A DNA stretch of 64,000 bases, taken from assembly GCF_040095835.1 (NCBI RefSeq), contig NZ_JBBMFT010000010.1, forward strand, positions 1 through 64,000, in the 5' to 3' direction. A model generated the notes under the pieces. That model saw only the letters and a list, made by a program, of their open reading frames with translations. It had not been told where the DNA came from and made no database searches. Source of the stretch: Flavonifractor hominis. Its GTDB lineage: Bacteria > Bacillota > Clostridia > Oscillospirales > Oscillospiraceae. Positions 22,073 to 30,057 of the stretch are shown piece by piece. The position numbers were made by a program, and so were the translations under genes. The first letter of the stretch is position 1. Each line of letters starts with the position of its first letter.

Positions 22073-22948
22073 TCAGATACTCAGAAATTCCAGCAGTTCT
22101 GCTTTCCGCGCGGAAAAATCCCGCAGCCCCAAATCATACAGTTCCCGTTCCGCATCCTCTTTCATGGAGTAAGTCCCCACATGGATGGGCTCGCTGGCAG
22201 CAAAGACAAAGGCGGTCCCCTCCCGCTCCAGAGAAAACACATCCTTCAGGTTGTCGTTGTACACCACATGACGGCGCTCAATGGCATCCACAATGTTGGG
22301 GTAACTGCGGCAGGCCCGCCGGTACAGCCTGCGCATCCCCTGAGGCTTTCGTACATAGTCCCGATTCTTGGAGAGAATGACCACCAGCTTCTCACAGCCC
22401 TGCTCCAGGGCGCGGCGGACCGGGATGGCATCGGTCAGACCCCCATCAAAGTAGGGCACCCCGTTGAGCTCCACCGGATGGCAGGCAACCGGGATGGCAC
22501 TGGAGGCCATGATCAAGCGGTAATCATCCTGCTCCATCCTCTCCCGCCCATAATACTCCGGCGCTCCTGTGAGCGCGTTTGTGACTACAACCTCATATTC
22601 CGACGGATTTTTCATCAGAGCGGGAAAATCCAGCGGATCCTCTCCCTCCCTGCGGGTCAGTTCACCATAGATGTACTTCAATCCAAACAGATCTCCGGTT
22701 TTCAGCAGGCTTCTCAGGCCAAAATAATCCGGCGAATGAATGTGTTTAGTAAAAAAGCGAAGGTTCCTCCCTCTCTGCCCCGCCAGATAGGATGCCAGAT
22801 TTCCCGAGCCACCGGATACGCCGATGCAATAATCAAAGGTGATCCCTTCATCCAGAAAGGCATCCAGAATCCCGGCGTTATAGGCGCACTTCATCCCGCC
22901 GCCTTCCACGACCAGTCCAATCTTTTTCTGCTGTTTCGTAGTCAACAT
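22073..22948 (-). CDS. Patatin-like phospholipase (YjjU/RssA type)
   Basis: A 291-residue serine acyl hydrolase. The oxyanion hole 'GLVVEGGGMKCAYNAGILDA' is followed by the nucleophile elbow GVSGGSG and the catalytic Asp motif 'YFDGGLTDAIPV', the full Ser-Asp dyad. The family releases fatty acids from membrane lipids. It starts 4 nt after the Rrf2 gene and is certainly co-transcribed with it. The divergent transcript makes two sirtuin-like proteins. NAD-consuming and lipid-degrading enzymes around one regulator invite comparison with stress or defence modules, but that is speculation. Confidence 0.9.
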   Translation of the reverse strand: MLTTKQQKKIGLVVEGGGMKCAYNAGILDAFLDEGITFDYCIGVSGGSGNLASYLAGQRGRNLRFFTKHIHSPDYFGLRSLLKTGDLFGLKYIYGELTRREGEDPLDFPALMKNPSEYEVVVTNALTGAPEYYGRERMEQDDYRLIMASSAIPVACHPVELNGVPYFDGGLTDAIPVRRALEQGCEKLVVILSKNRDYVRKPQGMRRLYRRACRSYPNIVDAIERRHVVYNDNLKDVFSLEREGTAFVFAASEPIHVGTYSMKEDAERELYDLGLRDFSARKAELLEFLSI

Positions 22949-22952
22949 CTCC

Positions 22953-23411
22953 TCACGAGATAATTTCCTGCCCTGATTCCAGGGCCAGTTTCTCTAGTTT
23001 CTTATAATATTGGTCTATGATGGCCTGCAGGGTAATGGTCTGCATTTTCTGTTCGGCAGCCTCCTGGATCTCCTGGTAAAAGTCCGCAATGCTCAACTGA
23101 ACATAGATCCCCACACCACATTCCGGATTGGTATCGATATCCCAGTGAAGCAGTGGCTTATTACCCTCCACCGCCCGGTAGACATCCAGTACCGTGATCT
23201 TGTCCGGATTTCGGGTCAATTCTGCATTGGCCTGTCCCTGTGTGCTGGTAATAAGGCCGGCGTTCTTCAGCGCAGCCATCAGCTGGCGGATATAGGCCGG
23301 GTTTGTTTTTACACTTTCCGCAATTTTAGCGCTTGTGATCCGCTGGCCGGCCCCCATACTGAGAAAGGCCAATATATGAAGTGCGTCGCTCAACTTGGTC
23401 GAGTATTTCAT
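22953..23411 (-). CDS. Rrf2 family transcriptional regulator
   Basis: A 152-residue Rrf2-type winged-helix regulator: 'MKYSTKLSDALHILAFLSMG', 'ITSAKIAESVKTNPAYIRQL', 'MAALKNAGLITSTQGQANAE'. It has only one cysteine (in 'DTNPECGVGIYV'), so it cannot hold the three-Cys iron-sulfur cluster of IscR/NsrR and is nearer the CymR/YwnA-like cluster-free group. GAGGTG lies about 6 nt upstream of the ATG. It heads an operon with patatin and acetyltransferase genes and is divergent from the tandem sirtuins; two near-identical repeats in the shared promoter are its likely binding sites. Confidence 0.9.
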   Translation of the reverse strand: MKYSTKLSDALHILAFLSMGAGQRITSAKIAESVKTNPAYIRQLMAALKNAGLITSTQGQANAELTRNPDKITVLDVYRAVEGNKPLLHWDIDTNPECGVGIYVQLSIADFYQEIQEAAEQKMQTITLQAIIDQYYKKLEKLALESGQEIIS

Positions 23412-23443
23412 AGGCTCACCTCAAAAATTTTTAATCGCCCACT

Positions 23444-23499
23444 TGTAATTTATAAAATAACATGATATGCTTGCAACATGTAATTTTTATAATAACATG
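23444..23499. repeat. Two 21-bp direct repeats, probable Rrf2 operators
   Basis: TGTAATTTATAAAATAACATG (23444-23464) and TGTAATTTTTATAATAACATG (23479-23499) agree at 19 of 21 positions and start 35 bp apart. Each is itself a partial inverted repeat (CATGT...ACATG outer bases). They fill the 99-bp gap between the Rrf2 gene and the first sirtuin; the second ends 11 nt before the sirtuin start and so overlaps its transcription start or ribosome site. Confidence 0.6.
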
Positions 23500-23510
23500 T
23501 AGGAGGAACC

Positions 23511-24431
23511 ATGTCAACCATGCTGCTGACCCCCAAAACATCCATTGATCCCGCCGTCCACCGTCAAAATGTGCAGGTCTTGCTGGAAAAAATCGCTGGA
23601 GCCGATGCCATTTTGGTGGGTGCCGCAGCGGGTATGTCTGCTTCCTGCGGCTTCCACTTTTTCTATCAAAACGACGCTATATTCGAACAATACTTGGGAG
23701 ACTTTCACCGTAAATATGGATTTACCGGTGCCTTCCATGGATTTTACTATCGTTATCCGTCCCCGGAGGCACACTGGGCGTTTCTTGCCCGGATGGGGTA
23801 CATGGAGTATGAATGCCCCACAGGTCAGCCCTATTACGACCTGATGAAGCTGCTCCAGGGCAGGAATTACCACATTATGACCACCAACCAGGACTTCCAG
23901 TTTACCCGTGTGGTATCAGAAGACAAGCTGAGCGCCATCCAAGGGGACTCCCGGTACTACCAGTGCAGCCGCCGCTGCCACGATGAGATCTATTGGAACA
24001 AAGAGATGGTTTATGAAATGAACGATGCGATTGACGAAAATCTCTGTATCCCGTCAGAATTGATCCCCCGGTGTCCCAGATGCGGCGCGGAGATGGAGCC
24101 CTGGGTGCGGGGCTATACCTTTTTGGAGGGCAAGAAGTACAAGGATGAATATCGCAAAATCAATGCGTTCCTGACTGCCAATCAGGATAAAAAAATTCTC
24201 TTTCTGGAGTTGGGGGTAGGCCGCATGACCCCCATGTTTATTCAGGAGCCCTTTTGGAACCTGACCTATTCCCTGCCTCAGGCATATTACATCACCATTA
24301 ACCCAAACGACGCGCTTCTGCCCCAGGAGTTGTCTCAAAAAGGTTGGGCCATCAAAGAGGATATTGCCGCAGTACTGCGGGATGCGGCTGCATGCATGTC
24401 TGGAAAGGGGGACTGCGTATGTATGATCTGA
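23511..24431 (+). CDS. Sir2 family protein, class M-like (copy A)
   Basis: A 306-residue sirtuin-fold protein. Seen: the NAD loop 'DAILVGAAAGMSASCGFHFF', the 'TTNQDFQF' block, and four zinc-type cysteines in two pairs (CSRRC near residue 151, CPRC near 188). Ordinary deacylase sirtuins have a catalytic His in an HG motif; here the position reads IQGD (Gln144), the substitution described for class M sirtuins that ADP-ribosylate lipoylated proteins. No macrodomain, lipoate ligase or GcvH-like gene is adjacent, so the class M system is not complete locally. AGGAGG lies 4 nt before the ATG. It overlaps copy B by 13 nt. Reaction type is inference; family membership is solid. Confidence 0.82.
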   Translation: MSTMLLTPKTSIDPAVHRQNVQVLLEKIAGADAILVGAAAGMSASCGFHFFYQNDAIFEQYLGDFHRKYGFTGAFHGFYYRYPSPEAHWAFLARMGYMEYECPTGQPYYDLMKLLQGRNYHIMTTNQDFQFTRVVSEDKLSAIQGDSRYYQCSRRCHDEIYWNKEMVYEMNDAIDENLCIPSELIPRCPRCGAEMEPWVRGYTFLEGKKYKDEYRKINAFLTANQDKKILFLELGVGRMTPMFIQEPFWNLTYSLPQAYYITINPNDALLPQELSQKGWAIKEDIAAVLRDAAACMSGKGDCVCMI

Positions 24432-25312
24432 AACCGATTGCAGAAAAAGTCCATGGGGCGGACGCCATCTTGATTGGAGCCAGCAATGGCCTGTCCATCA
24501 CCGAGGGGCTGCACCTCTTTGCGGATAACCAGGCATTTGCGGACTTGTTCGGCGACTTTAAGGATAAGTACGGCCTACGGTGCCTGCTGCACGGGATGGG
24601 AGCCCGCTGGCCCTCGGAAGAAGTAAAGTGGGCCTTCTGGAGCCGGCTGATTCATCATTACTGTGGACAATATCAGCCCACACAGGTCATGCAGGACTTG
24701 AACGCAATCGTGGACAGCAAGGATTCTTTTGTCGTCACTTCCAACGGGGAATGCCATTTTGAGCTCAGCGGTTTTGCCCCGGAAAAAATCTATGAAATAG
24801 AGGGAACCTGGCTGACCATGCAGTGCGCCCGCCCCTGCCATGATACCCTCTATCCCACCTTGGAATGGGCGGAGCGGATGGCGGCCGCTGAACAGGGTGG
24901 CAGAATCCCCTCTCATTTGGTGCCCCGGTGTCCCCGCTGCGGCGGCCCCATGGAGGTTCATATGGCAGCAGGGTCAAATATGGTTCCGGACCATGGCGCC
25001 AGGCAGAGATTCCAGAAATTTCTGAACCAATACCACGAGAAACGGCTGGTTGTACTGGAGTTGGGCATCGGCTGGCACAACCAGCTCATCAAAGCGCCGC
25101 TGATGCGTCTGGTGGCCCGGGAACCAAACGCCGTCTATATCACCATCAATCTGGGCGAGGTCTACATTACGGATACGATCAAAGACAAATCCTTCGGCCT
25201 GGACGGACCGCTTGGCGAAGTTTTGTCCGCTCTCCGGGAGCAGATGTGCACTGTTGACCGCAAGGTGCAAATCGGTGACTTCCCCCACGACGCAGGACTA
25301 AAACAGGAATAA
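24419..25312 (+). CDS. Sir2 family protein, class M-like (copy B)
   Basis: A 297-residue paralogue of the preceding gene, starting inside its last codons (ATG 24419, with GGAAAGGGGG upstream). It keeps the NAD loop 'DAILIGASNGLSITEGLHLF', a 'TSNGECHF' block with the conserved Asn, and the zinc pairs CARPC and CPRC. At the catalytic position it reads IEGT (Glu128), neither the His of deacylases nor the Gln of copy A. It may be catalytically altered, inactive or a regulatory partner of copy A; the coupled translation suggests a heteromer. Function is unknown. Confidence 0.78.
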   Translation: MYDLKPIAEKVHGADAILIGASNGLSITEGLHLFADNQAFADLFGDFKDKYGLRCLLHGMGARWPSEEVKWAFWSRLIHHYCGQYQPTQVMQDLNAIVDSKDSFVVTSNGECHFELSGFAPEKIYEIEGTWLTMQCARPCHDTLYPTLEWAERMAAAEQGGRIPSHLVPRCPRCGGPMEVHMAAGSNMVPDHGARQRFQKFLNQYHEKRLVVLELGIGWHNQLIKAPLMRLVAREPNAVYITINLGEVYITDTIKDKSFGLDGPLGEVLSALREQMCTVDRKVQIGDFPHDAGLKQE

Positions 25313-25314
25313 GT

Positions 25315-25342
25315 TTGCATCCGCACCTGCCTGTGGTATGAT
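25315..25342 (+). promoter_or_regulatory. Promoter of the arsR-araC unit
   Basis: TTGCAT (25315-25320), a 16-nt spacer and TATGAT (25337-25342), starting right behind the sirtuin stop codon and ending 23 nt before arsR. Confidence 0.5.
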
Positions 25343-25365
25343 AAGCCAAACAGGAGGGTGATCCG

Positions 25366-25737
25366 ATGCAAACCACATCTTTGCCTCACGACCATGGACA
25401 ATCCATGGAGCAAGAACTGCAGAACATGCCAAGTGTGGAAAATTTTCAGACACTGTCAGATATTTTTAAGCAGCTGGGAGACGGAAGCCGCCTGCGTATT
25501 TTCTGGCTGCTGTGCCACTGCGAGGAGTGTGTGCTCAATCTCTCCGCCATGGTAGGGATGAGCAGTCCGGCTGTATCCCACCACCTCAAGCTGCTGAGAG
25601 CTGCCGGTTTGATCGTCAACCGCAGGGCGGGAAAAGAGGTCTATTATACCGCTGCAGGCACAGAGCAGGCCCAGCTGCTCCACCACATGATCGAAGACTT
25701 GGTGGTCATCGCCTGCCCGTCAGAACAAACTCTGTGA
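25366..25737 (+). CDS. ArsR/SmtB family regulator
   Basis: A 123-residue ArsR-type winged helix: 'LSDIFKQLGDGSRLRIFWLL', then 'CHCEECVLNLSAMVGMSSPA' and 'VSHHLKLLRAAGLIVNRRAG', the DNA-recognition helix. The cysteines in CHCEEC occupy the alpha-3 metal site (ELCVCD motif) of CadC/SmtB sensors, and the N-terminus has His residues ('PHDHGQ') that could complete a metal site. It probably senses a heavy metal. AGGAGGGTG lies 6 nt upstream. An AraC gene follows 10 nt downstream. A SmtB-type operator 9 kb away (16192) in front of a Zn/Cd-type ATPase is a possible target. Confidence 0.9.
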   Translation: MQTTSLPHDHGQSMEQELQNMPSVENFQTLSDIFKQLGDGSRLRIFWLLCHCEECVLNLSAMVGMSSPAVSHHLKLLRAAGLIVNRRAGKEVYYTAAGTEQAQLLHHMIEDLVVIACPSEQTL

Positions 25738-25747
25738 GGAAAATCCT

Positions 25748-26743
25748 ATGAAACAACGGAAACCGGCACATATCGCGCAGCAATTGCAGGATGTTCCGGG
25801 CGGAGGCCTGACAATCGTCCGCAATTCTCCATCCGGCCAGGAGTATGTCCTTCTCACCGGGCAATTTTCTGCCAAAACAGTTGGAAAAGGGAAACTGGAA
25901 GCCTACCATGTATTTCCCGGCGTAGACGCCTCCTACAACCTGCTGTCAGCTCAGGAAATCACCGTACACCACGCCGCTTCCTCCTCTGTCCTGGAGCTGT
26001 TTTACTGCCGCAATGGCCGGGTAGGCTGGAATATGCAGGGCGGCACAGCGGTCTATTTGGGTGCCGGAGATCTCACCGTGCACAGCGCTGCCTGCTGTGC
26101 AGACTCGGCCATGATGTTTCCGTTGGGCTACGCGGAGGGCATTTCCGTTTCGATTGATCTGCCGGTCCTGGAAGCAAATTGCCCGGAAATTTTGAAAGAG
26201 TCCGGCTTGGATCTTCCAGCCATACAAAATACCTTTTGCGGTGAAAAACCGGTAGCCATCCCAGCCTGCCCGGAATTGGAGGGGATCTTTGCCCCCCTGT
26301 ATTCAGCCCCTTCTTTCCGGCGCAGGGCGTACTTACAGCTCAAAATCCAGGAGCTGCTGCTCTATCTCTCCGATGTGCAGCCAGAAAAGCATACATTGAC
26401 ACAATACGCTTCTCAACAGACAGAGCGGATCAAAGAGATCCACCGTCAGCTGACAGAGCATTTGGATCAGCGTTTCACCATTGAGGAGCTCTCCAGGCAA
26501 TACCTTATCAACACCTCCACGCTGAAGGAGGTCTTTAAGACCGTATATGGCCTGCCCATCGCCACTTACATGAAAGAATACCGCATGGCACAGGCTATGA
26601 AGCTGCTGAGAGAAACCAGCATCCCGATCTCCGAAATCGCAGATCGGGTGGGCTATGAAACCCAGGGGAAATTTTCACAAGCATTCAAAGATGTAACACA
26701 GATGCTCCCAACTGAGTATCGTCGCACTCAGAGCTACAATTAA
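25748..26743 (+). CDS. AraC family transcriptional regulator
   Basis: A 331-residue regulator with an uncharacterised N-terminal sensing domain (about residues 1-220) and a C-terminal double-HTH AraC domain: 'RFTIEELSRQYLINTSTLKE', 'VFKTVYGLPIATYMKEYRMA', 'ISEIADRVGYETQGKFSQAF'. The sensor has a Cys-rich patch 'SAACCADSAM' near residue 115. GAGGAAAA lies 5-6 nt upstream of the ATG, 10 nt after arsR, so the two are co-transcribed. ArsR-AraC pairs in Clostridia often precede P-type metal ATPases; here the next gene is DUF1349, so the usual partner has been lost or moved. Confidence 0.9.
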   Translation: MKQRKPAHIAQQLQDVPGGGLTIVRNSPSGQEYVLLTGQFSAKTVGKGKLEAYHVFPGVDASYNLLSAQEITVHHAASSSVLELFYCRNGRVGWNMQGGTAVYLGAGDLTVHSAACCADSAMMFPLGYAEGISVSIDLPVLEANCPEILKESGLDLPAIQNTFCGEKPVAIPACPELEGIFAPLYSAPSFRRRAYLQLKIQELLLYLSDVQPEKHTLTQYASQQTERIKEIHRQLTEHLDQRFTIEELSRQYLINTSTLKEVFKTVYGLPIATYMKEYRMAQAMKLLRETSIPISEIADRVGYETQGKFSQAFKDVTQMLPTEYRRTQSYN

Positions 26744-26871
26744 AAGAGCTAAACTGGGCAAAAAGAGTTTGCATACAACTGCTTGAAAAGCATGCGTTTT
26801 ATAAGGTGTGCTTCTCTCTTGGTACCCTACACAAAACATTTGTCTCGCCGGAACAGCAAGGGGGATTCATC

Positions 26872-27486
26872 TTGAAATTTGATGTTCAAAACTTAACATG
26901 GACGCGGGAACCCAAGAGCTGTGTGATCACGCAGGATCGAATTGAAATCGTCACCAAACCACACACCGATCTGTGGCAAAGAACCTATTACCATTTCCGC
27001 AATGATAATGCGCCCGTACTGCAAATGGATACGGAAGAAACATTCTTTTCCTTCCTGGTTAAAACCGAATTTTCTGAAAGCCATCACCGCTTTGACCAGT
27101 GCGGAGTCGTGCTGTATCTCGACAGTGAAAATTGGTTGAAGGGATCGGTTGAATACGAAAATGAGGACTTCCAGCACCTGGGCAGTGTGGTGACCAACCA
27201 CGGCTATTCCGACTGGGCAACCACGGAAATTCCCGCCCATGTAAAATCCATGTGGTACCGCTTGAGCCGCAGAGAAGATGATTTTTGTATCGAGTGCTCG
27301 GAAGACGGTAAGACGTTCCATCAAATGCGTATCTGTCACCTGAGTGAAGCAACGGAGAAAATATCTTTCGGCATCTACGCTTGCAGCCCTGAGGATTCAT
27401 CTTTCCGTGCAGTCTTTACGAATATGGAACTGACGGACTGCAAATGGATGGCACACGATGGGCAGGCTCCAGATGAACGTATCTGA
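26872..27486 (+). CDS. DUF1349 (YesU-like) family protein
   Basis: A 204-residue protein of the concanavalin-like DUF1349 family: 'MKFDVQNLTWTREPKSCVIT', 'TKPHTDLWQRTYYHFRNDNA', 'FDQCGVVLYLDSENWLKGSV' and 'WYRLSRREDDFCIECSEDGK'. Family members are cytoplasmic beta-sandwich proteins, some in glycan-use loci, without a proven reaction. The start is probably TTG 26872, where AAGGGGG lies 8 nt upstream and the conserved N-terminus begins; the ATG at 26806 has no ribosome site. About 130 nt separate it from araC, and a bidirectional terminator follows. Confidence 0.82.
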   Translation: MKFDVQNLTWTREPKSCVITQDRIEIVTKPHTDLWQRTYYHFRNDNAPVLQMDTEETFFSFLVKTEFSESHHRFDQCGVVLYLDSENWLKGSVEYENEDFQHLGSVVTNHGYSDWATTEIPAHVKSMWYRLSRREDDFCIECSEDGKTFHQMRICHLSEATEKISFGIYACSPEDSSFRAVFTNMELTDCKWMAHDGQAPDERI

Positions 27487-27534
27487 ATTTGAAAGACCGG
27501 CCGCAACCAATAAAAGATAAATCGAAGGATCAGC

Positions 27535-27585
27535 AACAGCGCCTCGGGAAGCAACATCTTGTGATGTGCCTCCCGAGGCGCTGTT
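27535..27585. terminator. Bidirectional terminator
   Basis: Arms AACAGCGCCTCGGGA and TCCCGAGGCGCTGTT with an inner ACATC/GATGT pairing, between the DUF1349 gene and the convergent Rrf2 gene. Confidence 0.82.
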
Positions 27586-27659
27586 TATCGATCCAGCGTT
27601 GAAGATTTTGCGACCGTTCATAACTCCATAACCAGCAGTTCCATCTTGGTCAATTCATG

Positions 27660-28118
27660 TTAAGACACAGGCGCACTTCCTGTTTGGTTCCTCGCCAGCC
27701 CGCGGAATTCCTCGAGCATAGATTGCAGCGTAATCTGTTCCATGGTTTCCTTGACTGCGTCCTCAATCCTGTGATACGGAGTTTCCAACACCTTGCGGAT
27801 ATTTTGTGCCACCGGACACCGGCGGCCTTCACAGGGATGAATCCCAATCAGGGACGTAACTCCATTTGGCTCCAGTGCAGTATAGATCTGATATAGTGTG
27901 ATTTGAGACGGATCGACACACAGTTCCGCGCCGCCGGTCCCTCTGGCAACGGTGATGAGCCCCGCCTTTTTCAATGCGCTGAGAATATTGCGGATCACAA
28001 CAGGGTTGCTGCCAGTACTTTCCGCCAGAAGATTGCTGGTCACCTTGGCAATTCCCTTCGCTTCGTGAATGAATATCAGGCAATGAACCGCAATGGAGCA
28101 TTTTATACTGATCTGCAT
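27660..28118 (-). CDS. Rrf2 family transcriptional regulator (second)
   Basis: A 152-residue Rrf2 protein starting 'MQISIKCSIAVHCLIFIHEA', with HTH 'KVTSNLLAESTGSNPVVIRN' and 'ILSALKKAGLITVARGTGGA'. It contains two cysteines in 'HPCEGRRCPV' at the loop where NsrR/IscR bind an iron-sulfur cluster, plus Cys7 and Cys13; a redox or metal-sensing role is plausible. The start is uncertain: upstream Met codons at 28133 and 28163 are in frame, and 28118 is chosen because it begins the family N-terminus. It is divergent from the EFR1 flavodoxin-ferredoxin gene, its likely target. Confidence 0.85.
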   Translation of the reverse strand: MQISIKCSIAVHCLIFIHEAKGIAKVTSNLLAESTGSNPVVIRNILSALKKAGLITVARGTGGAELCVDPSQITLYQIYTALEPNGVTSLIGIHPCEGRRCPVAQNIRKVLETPYHRIEDAVKETMEQITLQSMLEEFRGLARNQTGSAPVS

Positions 28119-28175
28119 ACTCCTGTTCTGCATCCTTTCAAACGGATCGATGTTAATGCACATTTGTTGTAATTA

Positions 28176-28204
28176 TTGACTTTACATCATTCAGGTGATA
28201 CACT
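28176..28204 (+). promoter_or_regulatory. Promoter of the EFR1 gene
   Basis: TTGACT (28176-28181), a 17-nt spacer and TACACT (28199-28204). The transcript would have an untranslated leader of about 210 nt before the gene at 28420; I see no strong structure in it. This promoter fills the interval divergent from the second Rrf2 gene. Confidence 0.5.
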
Positions 28205-28419
28205 GTGTGGCATGTAATATCGTTTGTTATATTTTCCATTTTATCGATTCTTCCAGCAAAAAGCAAGAGAGAGCCCATATAACGAATCCCCTAGAATGAG
28301 CCTCGTATAAGAGCCGTTCAAAATGTGAGGCCAGGATCAAACAAATGAAATTGTCCGCTCCCCAGGGCACGCCTTACATGATTTCCTGACGCGCAGAAGA
28401 AAAAAGGAGGACTTTTTCT

Positions 28420-29181
28420 ATGAAACTCTATGACATCGTGTTCAGCCCGACAGGCGGCACAAAAAAGGTATCCACACTTTTAACAGACGCACTGGACGGT
28501 GCAGTTACCGCGGTTGATCTGACCGACAGCAAGCAGGACTTTCATGCTGTTTCGCTGACACAGGAGGATGTGGCCGTTATCTCCGTACCGTCTTACGGCG
28601 GCCGCGTTCCCGCTGTGGCCGTGGAACGGCTGGCTATGCTGAACGGTCAAGGCGCCCGTGCCATCCTGGTGTGCGTTTATGGGAACCGAGCCTATGAAGA
28701 CACACTGATAGAGCTGAAAGATACCGCAAAACAGGCTGGTTTCCGGGTAGTCGCCGCCGTTGCTGCCATAGCAGAACACTCGATTGTCCGGCAGTTTGCC
28801 GCCGGCAGACCCGATGCGCAGGATGCCAAGCAGCTTTCTGATTTTGCCCGGCAGATCCAGGCGAAGCTCTCTGCCGGAGACTCCACGGAACCTTCCATTC
28901 CCGGCAACCATCCTTACAAAAAGGCCGGAGGTGCCAGTATGGTGCCCAAATCCACGAAAGAGTGTACCAACTGCGGCATCTGCGCAGTGGAATGTCCTGT
29001 ACAGGCCATCGACAAGGAAAATCCGAAAAAAGTGGATGAGACGGCGTGCATCTCCTGTATGCGCTGCATTTCCGTATGCCCCCACTCCGCCCGGAAAGTC
29101 AATCCCGTCATGCTCTCTGCCGCCAGTCTGATGCTGAAGAAGGTGTGCTCTGACCGGAAAGAGGGCGAACTGTTTCTTTAA
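28420..29181 (+). CDS. EFR1 family flavodoxin-ferredoxin fusion
   Basis: A 253-residue electron carrier. The N-terminal flavodoxin-like domain begins 'MKLYDIVFSPTGGTKKVSTL' (FMN phosphate loop SPTGGT) and continues 'ISVPSYGGRVPA' around the isoalloxazine. The C-terminal third carries two [4Fe-4S] motifs, 'CTNCGICAVECP' and 'CISCMRCISVCP'. AAGGAGG lies about 9 nt upstream. Such proteins move electrons between ferredoxin pools in anaerobes. It is divergent from an Rrf2 gene with extra cysteines, suggesting redox control, and ends at a terminator. Confidence 0.9.
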   Translation: MKLYDIVFSPTGGTKKVSTLLTDALDGAVTAVDLTDSKQDFHAVSLTQEDVAVISVPSYGGRVPAVAVERLAMLNGQGARAILVCVYGNRAYEDTLIELKDTAKQAGFRVVAAVAAIAEHSIVRQFAAGRPDAQDAKQLSDFARQIQAKLSAGDSTEPSIPGNHPYKKAGGASMVPKSTKECTNCGICAVECPVQAIDKENPKKVDETACISCMRCISVCPHSARKVNPVMLSAASLMLKKVCSDRKEGELFL

Positions 29182-29317
29182 CCGGGGGCAGTATTTTTTA
29201 TAGCCGCTTGTCCATCCCTGTCATCTGACCATACACCGCAGTGTGCAGGCAGAAAACCTGCTGCTTTGCAAGCGCACCACTTTCGCATTGTGTGGCGCGG
29301 TTCAGATCGGATACAGA

Positions 29318-29345
29318 AATCGCCGCAGCCGAACCTGCGGCGATT
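29318..29345 (+). terminator. Intrinsic terminator
   Basis: Arms AATCGCCGCAG and CTGCGGCGATT followed by TTTTT, about 140 nt after the EFR1 gene; A residues on the other side let it also act on the convergent GNAT gene. Confidence 0.75.
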
Positions 29346-29393
29346 TTTCATTTAAATGCTTTTCTGCGGCGCAGGCATCAAGTGGTCCTTCAC

Positions 29394-30020
29394 TCAAACC
29401 AGCTGTCCCGGCAGCTTCCATTTTTCCTTGGGCGGAAAATTCCGGTCAAATTCCTCCGCTGCAGCCTCGTCCACATAGTAGCCCTTCGGTGTGTGATAGA
29501 CGCCGGTAACGCCGTCCAGAAATCCGTGCCGCAGTTCTTTCAGCAAAACATAAGGAAGGATCGCCTGCTCCGGCTCCCCGTGGTAGCGGATGCCTCGGGT
29601 CCCAGCCACTACAAAGCCGGACTTGCCGTAGAACGCAATGTTGCCCTCGATACACAGGGCCCCAGCGCCCAGTTCTCTGGCCCGCTCCATGGAGTCATCC
29701 AGCAGCTGCTTGCCCAAGCCCTGCCGCTGAAGGTCTGGGCGGATGCTGATGGGGCCGAAGGTCATCATGGGGAGCTCCCGACCGCCGTCGGTCACGATCC
29801 TGGAGCGCATATACAGCACGTGGCCGACGAGTTGCCCGTCCCGCTCCATAACCAGATCCAGTTCCGGCACAAAGTCAGGGTCATGGCGCAATACATGAAC
29901 CACATAGTGTTCGTTGCAGCCGGGGCGGTACACATTCCAAAAGGCCTCCCGGGTCAGATTCTCCACGGCTGCATAGTCCGCCGGGGTTTCCCGACGGATA
30001 ATAATATTGTCCTGTCTCAT
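29394..30020 (-). CDS. GNAT family N-acetyltransferase
   Basis: A 208-residue GNAT enzyme: 'IIIRRETPADYAAVENLTRE' at the N-terminus and the acetyl-CoA loop 'PISIRPDLQRQGLGKQLLDD' (RxxGxG), then 'CIEGNIAFYGKSGFVVAGTR'. The C-terminal part 'GVYHTPKGYYVDEAAAEEFD' matches the YhbS/small-molecule acetyltransferase subgroup. The acceptor is unknown. GAGGAGGAAC lies just upstream of ATG 30020. It follows tag on the same strand with a 37-nt gap. Confidence 0.9.
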   Translation of the reverse strand: MRQDNIIIRRETPADYAAVENLTREAFWNVYRPGCNEHYVVHVLRHDPDFVPELDLVMERDGQLVGHVLYMRSRIVTDGGRELPMMTFGPISIRPDLQRQGLGKQLLDDSMERARELGAGALCIEGNIAFYGKSGFVVAGTRGIRYHGEPEQAILPYVLLKELRHGFLDGVTGVYHTPKGYYVDEAAAEEFDRNFPPKEKWKLPGQLV

Positions 30021-30057
30021 TGTTCCTCCTCGATCTGGTACAGCCAAAGTTTTTCTT

